IMG/VR virus record: IMGVR_UViG_3300047461_000359
Location: 1-22,339 of that record
Source of the DNA: a virus
Strand: one strand, 5' to 3'
DNA length: 22,339 nt
Below, piece after piece: positions 7,919 to 13,825 of this stretch; the first letter of the stretch is position 1; every line of letters begins with the position of its first letter. The position numbers were made by a program, and so were the translations under genes. The notes under the pieces are model-generated. The model saw only the letters and a program-made list of their open reading frames with translations, did no database searches and was not told where the DNA came from.

Positions 7919-9477
7919 CTTAGTTTTTTCTTTTTATATTCTTCTACAAACTTGTGCGATTCATTCACGCCCAGTGTAATATCGCCATGCTCTCTATAGG
8001 ATTTGTGAAGGTCCTCGTAGGACATACCTGCATTTTGAAAAGTATGAAAGTGCCAAACGTGAGGATATTGGTCATGCCATAAATCTCTATTGGATTCATA
8101 TTTGGCATATATTTTATGTGCTTCCCAAATATCCATAGTATCATGCTCCCACACTGTAAATGTAGGATGTGACAGACGATTCCAAATTGAATCTCGAACT
8201 CGGGGAGACAAATTTTCTCCCAGTCCCTCTTTTGAGGCACCAAGTTTTTCCATTGTTGTTTCTCTAAATAATCCTGATTCCTCCCATGTTTCTTCAAACT
8301 CTGAATATGTATTTCTTAGATTGGAATCAGTTATTTTATGGTGAATTTGTAAAGGAAAAATATTCATTGATGGGTGTTTCATATTATCGAACATCCACTT
8401 TACACCGGCATCCAATGTTTCCTCAGTTTCGTGCGGCAAGCCGATAATATAACTAAACGTTGTTCTAAATTTGCCAAGTGTTTTCAAGAAATAATCTTGT
8501 GCCTCAAGAATTCCTTCTTTTAATTTTTCGGGATTCATACCCTTACCAATGGACTTAGCAGAAGCATGATTAAAAGATTCAATACCATAGTAATGACCCC
8601 ACAATCCCATCTTTGCCATATGTTCCCAGTCTTGTGGGCGTGCCGCAACAAGGTCTGCCCTCACATAGCCCTGTATGTTAGTCTCAAAGGGTAGTTTATC
8701 AATAACATTACCCGCGGCTTCTAATACTGTATGTTCTGCGTTTGTTGTTTCGTCAGCACAACTGTAATCAGTAATACCCCAATATTCATAATTCCGTAAG
8801 AGTTCATCATACAAGTTATCCATACATCTGGAAGTCTTACCCTTATATCCAATAATATTGAAGTAACAAAACTTACATTTAAACTTACACCCACGAGTAA
8901 GTTCGAGTGTTAAGTTTTCACCTGGTTGTATATGGTCACGTTTCTCATACTTAACCTGTAAATCATCCATTGGATATGACGGGTGAGAAGTATCACAGTT
9001 TACAAACTGATAATTCCTACCCATCATTTCAAATTTTTCAATTACAACACTACTAGGATTTCCTGTAAGTTTTTTAAGGAGTTCTATGATAGCATGTTCT
9101 GCATATCCAGCAAGGTGAAAATCTGCAGGAAGCATGTGACTTGTCATCAACATTTTACCACCAGCAATTGTAGAAACATGCGGATATGTTTTCTTTAGCC
9201 AGTGCATAAAATCAACAATATCTTGTTCCTTAGTAAGCAGGCTGAATACAGTGCTAACACCAATGAATACTGTATCTTTTCTTATTCTTTGTTTGTAAAA
9301 TTCTTTTAGTTCGTCAATCGACCATGCAGGCATAAAGTCCAGGACTTCAATATCCCAACCATGCTCCCTGAGATGGGAAGCAATTCTATGAGCACCAGAC
9401 GCTCTTTTTACCGAGATGTGATTGACCGCCTCATGTATTGGCGTTTCAATCCATCCTCCCATAATGATACCGTGCAT
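7915..9477 (-). CDS. B12-binding-type radical SAM protein
   Basis: 520 residues. The N-terminal ~140 residues look like a cobalamin-binding Rossmann domain (GAHRIASHLREHGWDIEVLDF, GVSTVFSL, STIAGGKML, LAGYAEHAI). The radical SAM cluster motif follows as CKFKCKFC (C197, C201, C204, CX3CX2C) in ELTRGCKFKCKFCYFN. Later elements (YGIESF, YIIGLPHETEET) fit a TIM-barrel radical SAM core, and the C-terminal ~130 residues are unassigned. Such enzymes often methylate or rearrange unactivated carbons; the substrate here is unknown. The TAGGA site before the ATG lies just past the gp32 terminator T-tract, so expression may depend on readthrough. It overlaps the convergent tape measure gene by four bases. 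Confidence 0.85.
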   Translation of the reverse strand: MHGIIMGGWIETPIHEAVNHISVKRASGAHRIASHLREHGWDIEVLDFMPAWSIDELKEFYKQRIRKDTVFIGVSTVFSLLTKEQDIVDFMHWLKKTYPHVSTIAGGKMLMTSHMLPADFHLAGYAEHAIIELLKKLTGNPSSVVIEKFEMMGRNYQFVNCDTSHPSYPMDDLQVKYEKRDHIQPGENLTLELTRGCKFKCKFCYFNIIGYKGKTSRCMDNLYDELLRNYEYWGITDYSCADETTNAEHTVLEAAGNVIDKLPFETNIQGYVRADLVAARPQDWEHMAKMGLWGHYYGIESFNHASAKSIGKGMNPEKLKEGILEAQDYFLKTLGKFRTTFSYIIGLPHETEETLDAGVKWMFDNMKHPSMNIFPLQIHHKITDSNLRNTYSEFEETWEESGLFRETTMEKLGASKEGLGENLSPRVRDSIWNRLSHPTFTVWEHDTMDIWEAHKIYAKYESNRDLWHDQYPHVWHFHTFQNAGMSYEDLHKSYREHGDITLGVNESHKFVEEYKKKKLS

Positions 9478-9486
9478 TAGAATCCT

Positions 9487-9520
9487 AAAAAAAAGGGGGC
9501 AACATATATATGTCGCCCCC
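9487..9520 (-). terminator. Rho-independent terminator after gene 32
   Basis: On the minus strand, GGGGGC pairs with GCCCCC, and after one G-U pair the stem continues through the palindrome ACATATATATGT. Eight T residues follow (As at 9487-9494). It closes the gp33-gp59-gp32 transcript. The next leftward gene begins only ten bases after the T-tract. Confidence 0.92.
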
Positions 9521-9542
9521 TCCTAACTAACTAAACTGAGGA

Positions 9543-10469
9543 TTAGTCTTCTTCTGCTAATTTAGCAAAATAACTTAGTGTATCCTCATCATCATCTGAA
9601 TCTACACTTGAGGAAACTGTAACTGTGTCAGATGTAGCTGCCGTAACTGCAACCAAATCCTCAATGTCATCTGTTCCTGTCTGTGCAGAAATAGTTTCTG
9701 CTGTTGTAACTTTAGCACCACCTGAAAGGACTTGATTAAGTTTAGCTTTCAGTTCATCATATGTTTTAAAGTTTTTTGGATCAACAAGTTCAGCAAGTGA
9801 GTGTTGTTTACCCCAGATTGCTTCAATATCTTCATCAGATTCAGCAACAGGAGTAGGTGAAGATTCAAACTCTGACTTGTCATAGTTTCTATAACCATCA
9901 ACCTGACGAGCCTTCAGTTTAAAGTTTACACCTTCCCAGAAGTCAAAAGGATTAACTGGTGTTTCATCCTCAAACTCTGGTTGCATAACATCCTTAATTT
10001 TGTCAAAGATTTTCTTACCAAACTTATAGAGGAAAACTTGGCCTTCGTTGGCCGGATTAGCAGGATCTTTAATAACAAGAACATTTGCATAATAAGACAA
10101 ACGGCGTTTCTGTTTACGAGCAACGTCCTTATTTGCCTCTGTGCCACTGTTCCAAAGCTCACTATTAAGTTCTGAAACAGGATCAGGTTGGGAAAGTGTA
10201 GTAAGTGAATTTTCAATATACCACTTACCAGTTGGGCCTTGGAAACCATGGTTCCAAAGACGAACCCACGGAAGTTCTTCACCCTTAGGCGGTGCCAAGA
10301 ATCGAAGAACAGCATAACCGTTACCAGCAGAATCTACTTGTAGCTTCCACTCGTTACCGTCATCTTTGTTATAGTTTTGTTGGGGGGAATCAATTTTTTC
10401 GACTTCTTTCATTAAATTATCGAAAGAGCCTCTTGCCTTACGCAAGTCTGATAGTGAATTAAACGACAT
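9543..10469 (-). CDS. 32: Single-stranded DNA-binding protein gp32
   Basis: 308 residues (T4: 301). It has a basic N-terminal cooperativity region (SLSDLRKARGSF), then a core that tracks T4 gp32 closely: EWKLQVDSAGNGYAVLRFL, NHGFQGPTGKWYIENS, LSYYANVLVIKDPANPANEG, FLYKFGKKIFDKI. It ends in an acidic tail (DSDDDEDTLSYFAKLAEED) that in T4 contacts replication partners. The protein contains no cysteine, so the T4 zinc site (His-Cys3) is absent and the loop carrying it is replaced. GGAG precedes the ATG. The gene is last in the operon before a strong terminator, and its leader carries repeats that may be an autoregulatory site. Confidence 0.96.
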   Translation of the reverse strand: MSFNSLSDLRKARGSFDNLMKEVEKIDSPQQNYNKDDGNEWKLQVDSAGNGYAVLRFLAPPKGEELPWVRLWNHGFQGPTGKWYIENSLTTLSQPDPVSELNSELWNSGTEANKDVARKQKRRLSYYANVLVIKDPANPANEGQVFLYKFGKKIFDKIKDVMQPEFEDETPVNPFDFWEGVNFKLKARQVDGYRNYDKSEFESSPTPVAESDEDIEAIWGKQHSLAELVDPKNFKTYDELKAKLNQVLSGGAKVTTAETISAQTGTDDIEDLVAVTAATSDTVTVSSSVDSDDDEDTLSYFAKLAEED

Positions 10470-10528
10470 ATTTTTTCTCCGTATAAGCGTTGTATGTTTG
10501 TGTATGTTGTCCTGTATAAGCGGACATA
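10470..10528 (-). promoter_or_regulatory. gene 32 leader with repeats and hairpin (candidate autoregulatory operator)
   Basis: The 59-base leader holds a small hairpin (TGTCC-GCTTATACA-GGACA). The sequence in its loop, CGCTTATAC, recurs just before the Shine-Dalgarno (CGCTTATACGGAG). Between the copies lies an A/C-rich stretch with ACATAC repeated. T4 gp32 represses its own translation by binding an upstream pseudoknot and an unstructured A/U-rich ribosome-binding region. The repeat arrangement suggests a comparable control site, but no pseudoknot was proven by inspection. Confidence 0.45.
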
Positions 10529-11104
10529 TTATTTATAAAAGTTTTCACTTACATGCCTCATTTTATTTGTAATTTGGACAAATGGACGATACTTCTTAAC
10601 TAACATTGAAACGTCCTCTAAGAATATATCATCAGAATCCATAGTAACATAATTGTAGATTTTGTCAAGCACAACTAATGTTTCTATAGATATTAGGTGA
10701 CCAAAATATAATCTATAGATTAAAGGATGATATCCATCTTCAGATGTAAAAGGATTTGCAATACTTTCCTGCTCCATCTCCAATTCAATCTTAGCAATAT
10801 CCTGTTCAAATATGTAATCAAGTTTTTGTTTACGAGACTTCCATATTTCATATGTTTCCTTTGCATTGGCATCAAAGACGCCGCCCCACTTGTCGCCGGA
10901 AACAAAGTTAGCAACAAGCAAATCTATAATCTCACGCCGCTTGTAATCGCGAGCAAGTTTACGCATAGCTGTCAAGTCTTTGCGTTTAAGGAAAGCATTT
11001 TGACTTGCCCTTACTGCACCTTTTGTTTTTGTTATGTTATAATCTTTTTTTGTAAAGTGTAATTTAAGAGCGAGGTATAATCTATATACTTCAAATGGTT
11101 CCAT
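10529..11104 (-). CDS. 59: Helicase loader gp59
   Basis: 191 residues (T4: 217). It shares the all-helical pattern and key stretches with T4 gp59: FEVYRLYLALKLHFTKKDYNITK at the start (T4 SVYKLYLMIKQHM...YDVIK), VRASQNAFLKRKD, RREIIDLLVANFVSGDKWGGVF (T4 ELALIFISNLVANQDAWIG), and IYRLYFGHLISIETLVVLDKIYNY (T4 IFKLLQSNIISFETFILLDSFLN). In T4 it loads gp41 helicase onto gp32-coated forks and D-loops. The gene order 33-59-32 is as in T4. Its start overlaps the gp33 stop (TAATG). Confidence 0.9.
   Translation of the reverse strand: MEPFEVYRLYLALKLHFTKKDYNITKTKGAVRASQNAFLKRKDLTAMRKLARDYKRREIIDLLVANFVSGDKWGGVFDANAKETYEIWKSRKQKLDYIFEQDIAKIELEMEQESIANPFTSEDGYHPLIYRLYFGHLISIETLVVLDKIYNYVTMDSDDIFLEDVSMLVKKYRPFVQITNKMRHVSENFYK
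10530..10537 (-). promoter_or_regulatory. T4-type late promoter before gene 32
   Basis: An exact TATAAATA on the minus strand overlaps the gene 59 stop and lies 60 bases before the gp32 ATG. The predicted start, near 10524, would give an mRNA beginning with the repeat-bearing leader. It would allow gp32 to be made late in infection independently of gp59 and gp33. Confidence 0.68.
10641..10668 (-). promoter_or_regulatory. Candidate sigma70-type promoter inside gene 59
   Basis: Minus-strand TTGACA, 16-base spacer, TACTAT, with an extended TG before the -10 box. It lies about 170 bases before gene 32 inside coding sequence, so chance is possible. The spacer end resembles the two better-supported early promoters in this window. 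Confidence 0.35.
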
Positions 11105-11397
11105 TAGAAAGGTAACTTACTAGTTTTCTCTTTTAATAAATTAAGTGATTCTGCTTCTTCTTTAATCTTTTCTTTTAGTGATGATGTGAGAAGTTTTTTA
11201 ACAGATTCAATTTCGATTTCTTCTTTTACACAGAAGTCAATGAGAACATCAATATAACCTGTCTTTGTAGCTTTAGACTTTTTCTCAATGTATTGTGAAA
11301 ATTCAGTTGACGTATGAAAACGTTTTGTAATTAGAAATACATCCGATACTTTTTTCACGTCTGTATTGAGATCATTATCTACAATAAGTTTAGGCAT
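11104..11397 (-). CDS. 33: Late promoter transcription co-activator gp33
   Basis: 97 residues (T4: 112). Recognised by position immediately before gene 59 and by its helical body (GYIDVLIDFCVKEEIEIESVKKLLTSSLKEKIKEEAESLNLL), which parallels T4 gp33 (IIEKMVEEFGMSYLEATTAFLEE...IIEKIQSEAIDENLL). T4 gp33 links RNA polymerase to the gp45 sliding clamp and makes late transcription replication-dependent. The C-terminus is short (KEKTSKLPF); in T4 this end carries the hydrophobic clamp-binding motif. It overlaps the preceding epimerase gene by eight bases. Confidence 0.82.
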   Translation of the reverse strand: MPKLIVDNDLNTDVKKVSDVFLITKRFHTSTEFSQYIEKKSKATKTGYIDVLIDFCVKEEIEIESVKKLLTSSLKEKIKEEAESLNLLKEKTSKLPF

Positions 11398-12238
11398 TGT
11401 GTTTCCTTTGTGTCCAGTCTGTAATATACTTAATTACATTTTGTGTTCTGTTAATATATGGGTCTTTGCATATTGTGTGTTGAGCTTCACCGGGCTTATC
11501 AAACTCATATATCATAGGATGATTAAACGCCTCTGCAATGTCATTAATAGTGTAACTTTCACCCGAGCCTAAATGTATTTGTTTGCGTTTCTTTTCATCA
11601 AACAAAGATTTGAAGACACCTTCAACAACATCCTTAACATGAGTAAAGTCCCGAGATTTGTGACCTGTTCCAAATATTTTTAAACTTTCACCTGCTAAGT
11701 AAGCCTTTTTAAACGAACGAATAACGGTGCTATGTTCACCATAGTCTGCTTCACGCGGACCATATACGTTATAAAAATACATTAGACGATAATCAAGTCC
11801 CCAATGACGTTGGTATAGATGCATAACTTCTTCACCAAAGGCCTTACCAAGAGCATAAGGATTATCGTCAGCATGTCCAAATATTCTACTAGAAGACTGT
11901 CCAAAATACAAGGGGCAATTCAACCTTTTTGCCCATTCGCATACATGTGTCGTAGGTCCAATGTTATTCATAATAGCATCAACAGGCTGTTCAAATGCCA
12001 AGCGAATACGAGGAGTATTTGCAAGGTGAATAATACCATCAGCCTGATAAACTTTATCAGTAATATCTACATCACAAACATCCTGGTGAATATATGCAAC
12101 ATAGGGCGAATCAACAATCTTAAACTTGCCGTTTCTCATGTCGTCAACAATAGTAACCGCACATTCTGCGGCAACAAGTCTTTCTACTAAGTGGCTACCT
12201 ATAAAGCCGCATCCACCTGTAACAATATAATGTAACAT
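11390..12238 (-). CDS. NAD-dependent nucleotide-sugar epimerase/dehydratase (extended SDR)
   Basis: 282 residues. The N-terminal Rossmann motif GGCGFIGSHL (8-17) is followed by D32-D33 for NAD ribose binding, S115-S117, and the catalytic Y128-A-L-G-K132. YNVYGPRE and FGTGHKSRDFTHVKDVVEG are typical of the UDP-glucose 4-epimerase/dTDP-glucose dehydratase superfamily. The exact sugar cannot be read from the sequence. It is placed between a cell-wall hydrolase and gp33, away from the glycan cluster at 13.9-22 kb, but could act with it. Start and stop overlap neighbours, so it is co-transcribed. Confidence 0.88.
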   Translation of the reverse strand: MLHYIVTGGCGFIGSHLVERLVAAECAVTIVDDMRNGKFKIVDSPYVAYIHQDVCDVDITDKVYQADGIIHLANTPRIRLAFEQPVDAIMNNIGPTTHVCEWAKRLNCPLYFGQSSSRIFGHADDNPYALGKAFGEEVMHLYQRHWGLDYRLMYFYNVYGPREADYGEHSTVIRSFKKAYLAGESLKIFGTGHKSRDFTHVKDVVEGVFKSLFDEKKRKQIHLGSGESYTINDIAEAFNHPMIYEFDKPGEAQHTICKDPYINRTQNVIKYITDWTQRKHNA

Positions 12239-12750
12239 TAGTCTCTCGGTTTATAAAATATGTGAGCATCAATACGAGCAGTAACATCCATAGTTTCTGC
12301 CCATCGAGGTTTTACATAGTCTGCATGATAAAACAACGCACCATCTGTAATATCAAGTTCAGTTTTCACTGTCAGTTTAGCAACTTCCATAATCTGTTTG
12401 TATTTTTTTATGTTTTTAACTTCATCAGATTTACCATCACAATACCATGAAAACTGGCAACGATTTTTGTATGGATAATATTTACCCGACTTTTTGCTGA
12501 TATAATGTGGACCCTCGAAAACAACCTCACATATAGTATTAGGAAACGCATCTGAGCGAACACGATTCATTGTAACATCTGCAACAGCAATCCATCCTGC
12601 CGTAGATTCATTACGAGCCTCATGGTAAATATTTTGTGTGAGGCATGCAAGTTGAGGATTATCAATTGTATTAATACCTTTATCATTGGGCAATGCCGGA
12701 TTAGAAGATATGGCTACTAATACTGCCATCATTGAATCTAAAAAATTCAT
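12238..12750 (-). CDS. SleB/CwlJ-type cell wall hydrolase (probable endolysin)
   Basis: 170 residues. LTQNIYHEARNESTAGWIAVADVTMNRV with E44 is the hallmark of the SleB/CwlJ (Hydrolase_2) family, followed by CQFSWYCDGKSD, DGALFYHADYVKPRW and the C-terminal HIFYK. This family cleaves peptidoglycan glycan strands as lytic transglycosylase or amidase-like enzymes. The N-terminal ~20 residues (MNFLDSMMAVLVAISSNPALP) are hydrophobic and could be a signal or signal-arrest-release segment, permitting export without a separate holin. It begins two bases after the pseudoazurin stop. As gp5 here lacks lysozyme, this is the best lysis-enzyme candidate in the window. Confidence 0.83.
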   Translation of the reverse strand: MNFLDSMMAVLVAISSNPALPNDKGINTIDNPQLACLTQNIYHEARNESTAGWIAVADVTMNRVRSDAFPNTICEVVFEGPHYISKKSGKYYPYKNRCQFSWYCDGKSDEVKNIKKYKQIMEVAKLTVKTELDITDGALFYHADYVKPRWAETMDVTARIDAHIFYKPRD

Positions 12751-12752
12751 AT

Positions 12753-13202
12753 TTACTGGATTTCTTCTATAAGTTTTTTGAGTTTTTTCTTGCTACCACC
12801 GAATACTTTGGCGGTCGCAACTTGATCAGCATTAGATGTATCATCACCAACAACTACAAGTGCAATCATACCCATACCCTTATGAGGTGTGCATTGATAT
12901 AGATAAACTCCAGGTGTATCAAATGTCAATGAGACTTCTTTATTAAACTTGGAACGCTTGGGTAATTCGTAACCCTCTGGTCCTGCAATAAACTCAACAT
13001 TATGACCTTTATCAGTCGGTAACCATTTGATTGTATCACCCACATTAATACGAGTAATATCTTCTGAGTAAACCATACGAGCACCATCTTCTCGCTTATT
13101 TAACATCTCTACAACTTTTTCCTCTGAATATGCAGGAGTTGCGAATGCTATAGCGGTGAAAAATATAGTTAATATGCCTAGTAATAATAAAGTTCTTGTC
13201 AT
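12753..13202 (-). CDS. Pseudoazurin (periplasmic type 1 blue copper protein)
   Basis: 149 residues with a Sec signal peptide (MTRTLLLLGILTIFFTAIAF, cleavage probably after AYS26). The mature part matches pseudoazurin along its whole length: EMLNKREDGARMVY, VGDTIKWLPTDKGHNVEF, TFDTPGVYLYQCTPHKGMGMIALVVVGD, and a C-terminal helical KKKLKKLIEEI. Copper ligands are H67, C104, H107 and M112, with the family spacing (Cys+3 His, Cys+8 Met). Pseudoazurins carry electrons in the periplasm of alphaproteobacteria, for example to nitrite or nitrous oxide reductase; the host partner here is unknown. AGGAG lies just before the start and directly follows the tmRNA end. Probable auxiliary metabolic gene acquired from a host. 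Confidence 0.92.
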   Translation of the reverse strand: MTRTLLLLGILTIFFTAIAFATPAYSEEKVVEMLNKREDGARMVYSEDITRINVGDTIKWLPTDKGHNVEFIAGPEGYELPKRSKFNKEVSLTFDTPGVYLYQCTPHKGMGMIALVVVGDDTSNADQVATAKVFGGSKKKLKKLIEEIQ

Positions 13203-13215
13203 AATATCTCCTAAT

Positions 13216-13249
13216 AAAAAAGTGGGGACTTCTGTTGCTAGGCGTCCCC
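13216..13249 (-). terminator. 3' hairpin of the tmRNA coding piece, terminator-like
   Basis: GGGGAC pairs with GUCCCC over a 14-base loop, then AC and six Ts. It is both the conserved 3' hairpin of permuted tmRNAs and a plausible intrinsic terminator. The pseudoazurin Shine-Dalgarno begins eight bases downstream of the T-tract, so pseudoazurin expression would need partial readthrough. Confidence 0.7.
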
Positions 13250-13261
13250 TGACCCCGAAGA

Positions 13262-13306
13262 TTATGCCGCGAGGGCGTAATCCTCATGTGCGTAATTATC
13301 GTTTGC
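13262..13306 (-). other. tmRNA proteolysis-tag reading frame (ANDNYAHEDYALAA)
   Basis: From the resume codon GCA (13304-13306) the frame reads ANDNYAHEDYALAA and stops at TAA (13262-13264). With the alanine brought by the charged tmRNA, the tag would be A-ANDNYAHEDYALAA. The AANDNxA start resembles the Caulobacter tag (AANDNFAEEFAVAA), which the alphaproteobacterial SspB adaptor recognises. The LAA end is the ClpX signal. The upstream GUAAGUGCAAACGAU context fits a resume site. Confidence 0.9.
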
Positions 13307-13516
13307 ACTTACGAGTTTGTTGCGCTCTTGCGGATGGGATAGCCCGTCCGTCTCACAGGTGGCTTCCGCACCTAGTTCTCCACTTACCTATTAAATACCA
13401 GTCGATCCTATTTCGCCCCCATAAAAACCGTCACCTATAGACGGCGGTTATGGTGGAGGCGCCGGGTATTGCACCCGGGTCCTGAATACCTTTTAGCTCG
13501 CTTCATCGAACACAGT

Positions 13517-13524
13517 TATTTATA
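13517..13524 (-). promoter_or_regulatory. T4-type late promoter of the tmRNA
   Basis: An exact TATAAATA starts one base after the stop codon of the 88-residue gene. The usual spacing puts the transcription start near 13511, at or just before the acceptor-piece sequence (GTTCGATGAAGCG). This suggests late-phase expression of the tmRNA and of the genes behind it. Confidence 0.75.
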
Positions 13525-13791
13525 TTAGACGGCTAAGGCTTTATAGCCAGCCGCAACAACTGCTTTACTAGGTGCACCAATACGATAGCGTGATGCACGA
13601 ACACGACCACGATTATCTTTAGTGCCTGTGTTAAGATACACAGCATGACCTGCCATACGCAAGGAAGAAACCAATGCACGAGCATTTTTCACGCCATAAC
13701 GTGTTTTCATTTCACCTGCTGTAAGAGCCTCGCCATCAAGAAGTGCGGAAAGAACACGGGCAGTTTTAGTAGTAGTAATGGTATTAGACAT
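13525..13791 (-). CDS. Small winged-helix-like protein, function unknown
   Basis: 88 residues, basic. The pattern TKTARVLSALLDGEALTAGEMKTRYGVKNARALVSSLRMAGHAVYLNT, followed by RASRYRIG, looks like a helix-turn-helix with a beta wing, as in small phage DNA-binding proteins. No family can be named. Its Shine-Dalgarno (AAAGGAGG) is the strongest in the window, and a well-formed sigma70-type promoter lies just upstream. This suggests early and abundant expression. A role as a regulator of the downstream tmRNA/pseudoazurin genes is only a guess. Confidence 0.75.
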   Translation of the reverse strand: MSNTITTTKTARVLSALLDGEALTAGEMKTRYGVKNARALVSSLRMAGHAVYLNTGTKDNRGRVRASRYRIGAPSKAVVAAGYKALAV

Positions 13792-13825
13792 AATATAAGT
13801 CCTCCTTTGTTAACATTACCTCATA

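Larger units (their letters stand above)
13216..13511 (-). ncRNA. ssrA: Circularly permuted two-piece tmRNA (precursor)
   Basis: Reading leftward, the acceptor piece comes first: ~13511 to 13451, with T-arm CCGGG-UGCAAUA-CCCGG and 3' end CGCCUCCACCA, where CCA is encoded. After a 30-base spacer with a hairpin, the coding piece starts at 13420 with GGGGGCG, which pairs with CGCCUCC and leaves a G3-U pair, the alanine identity element. GGAUCGAC follows, as in the conserved tmRNA D-loop region. Then come PK1-like helices, the resume codon at 13306, the tag frame, and a hairpin at 13224-13249 (GGGGAC/GUCCCC, loop with UAGCAACAGAA) plus U6. This order is the alphaproteobacterial permuted form. Ends are approximate. 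Confidence 0.93.

Noticed and set aside
9926-10315. 129-codon minus-strand open frame inside gene 32
   Set aside because: It is an out-of-frame shadow of gp32, which has clear homology and a ribosome site. The shadow shows no protein-like pattern.
12753-13202. Plastocyanin or amicyanin identity for the copper protein
   Set aside because: The Cys-x2-His-x4-Met ligand spacing alone does not decide it, but the CTPHKGMGM loop and the C-terminal helical extension match pseudoazurin; plastocyanins have a longer CSPH-type loop context and lack this extension.
13156-13440. Plus-strand open frame of 94 codons across the tmRNA
   Set aside because: It runs antisense to a structured RNA, has no ribosome site and no protein-like pattern. 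The tmRNA explains the sequence.
13451-13511. tRNA gene suggested by the T-arm and CCA end
   Set aside because: There is no D-arm or anticodon arm in phase. The acceptor strand pairs with GGGGGCG 30 bases downstream, which is the permuted tmRNA layout.
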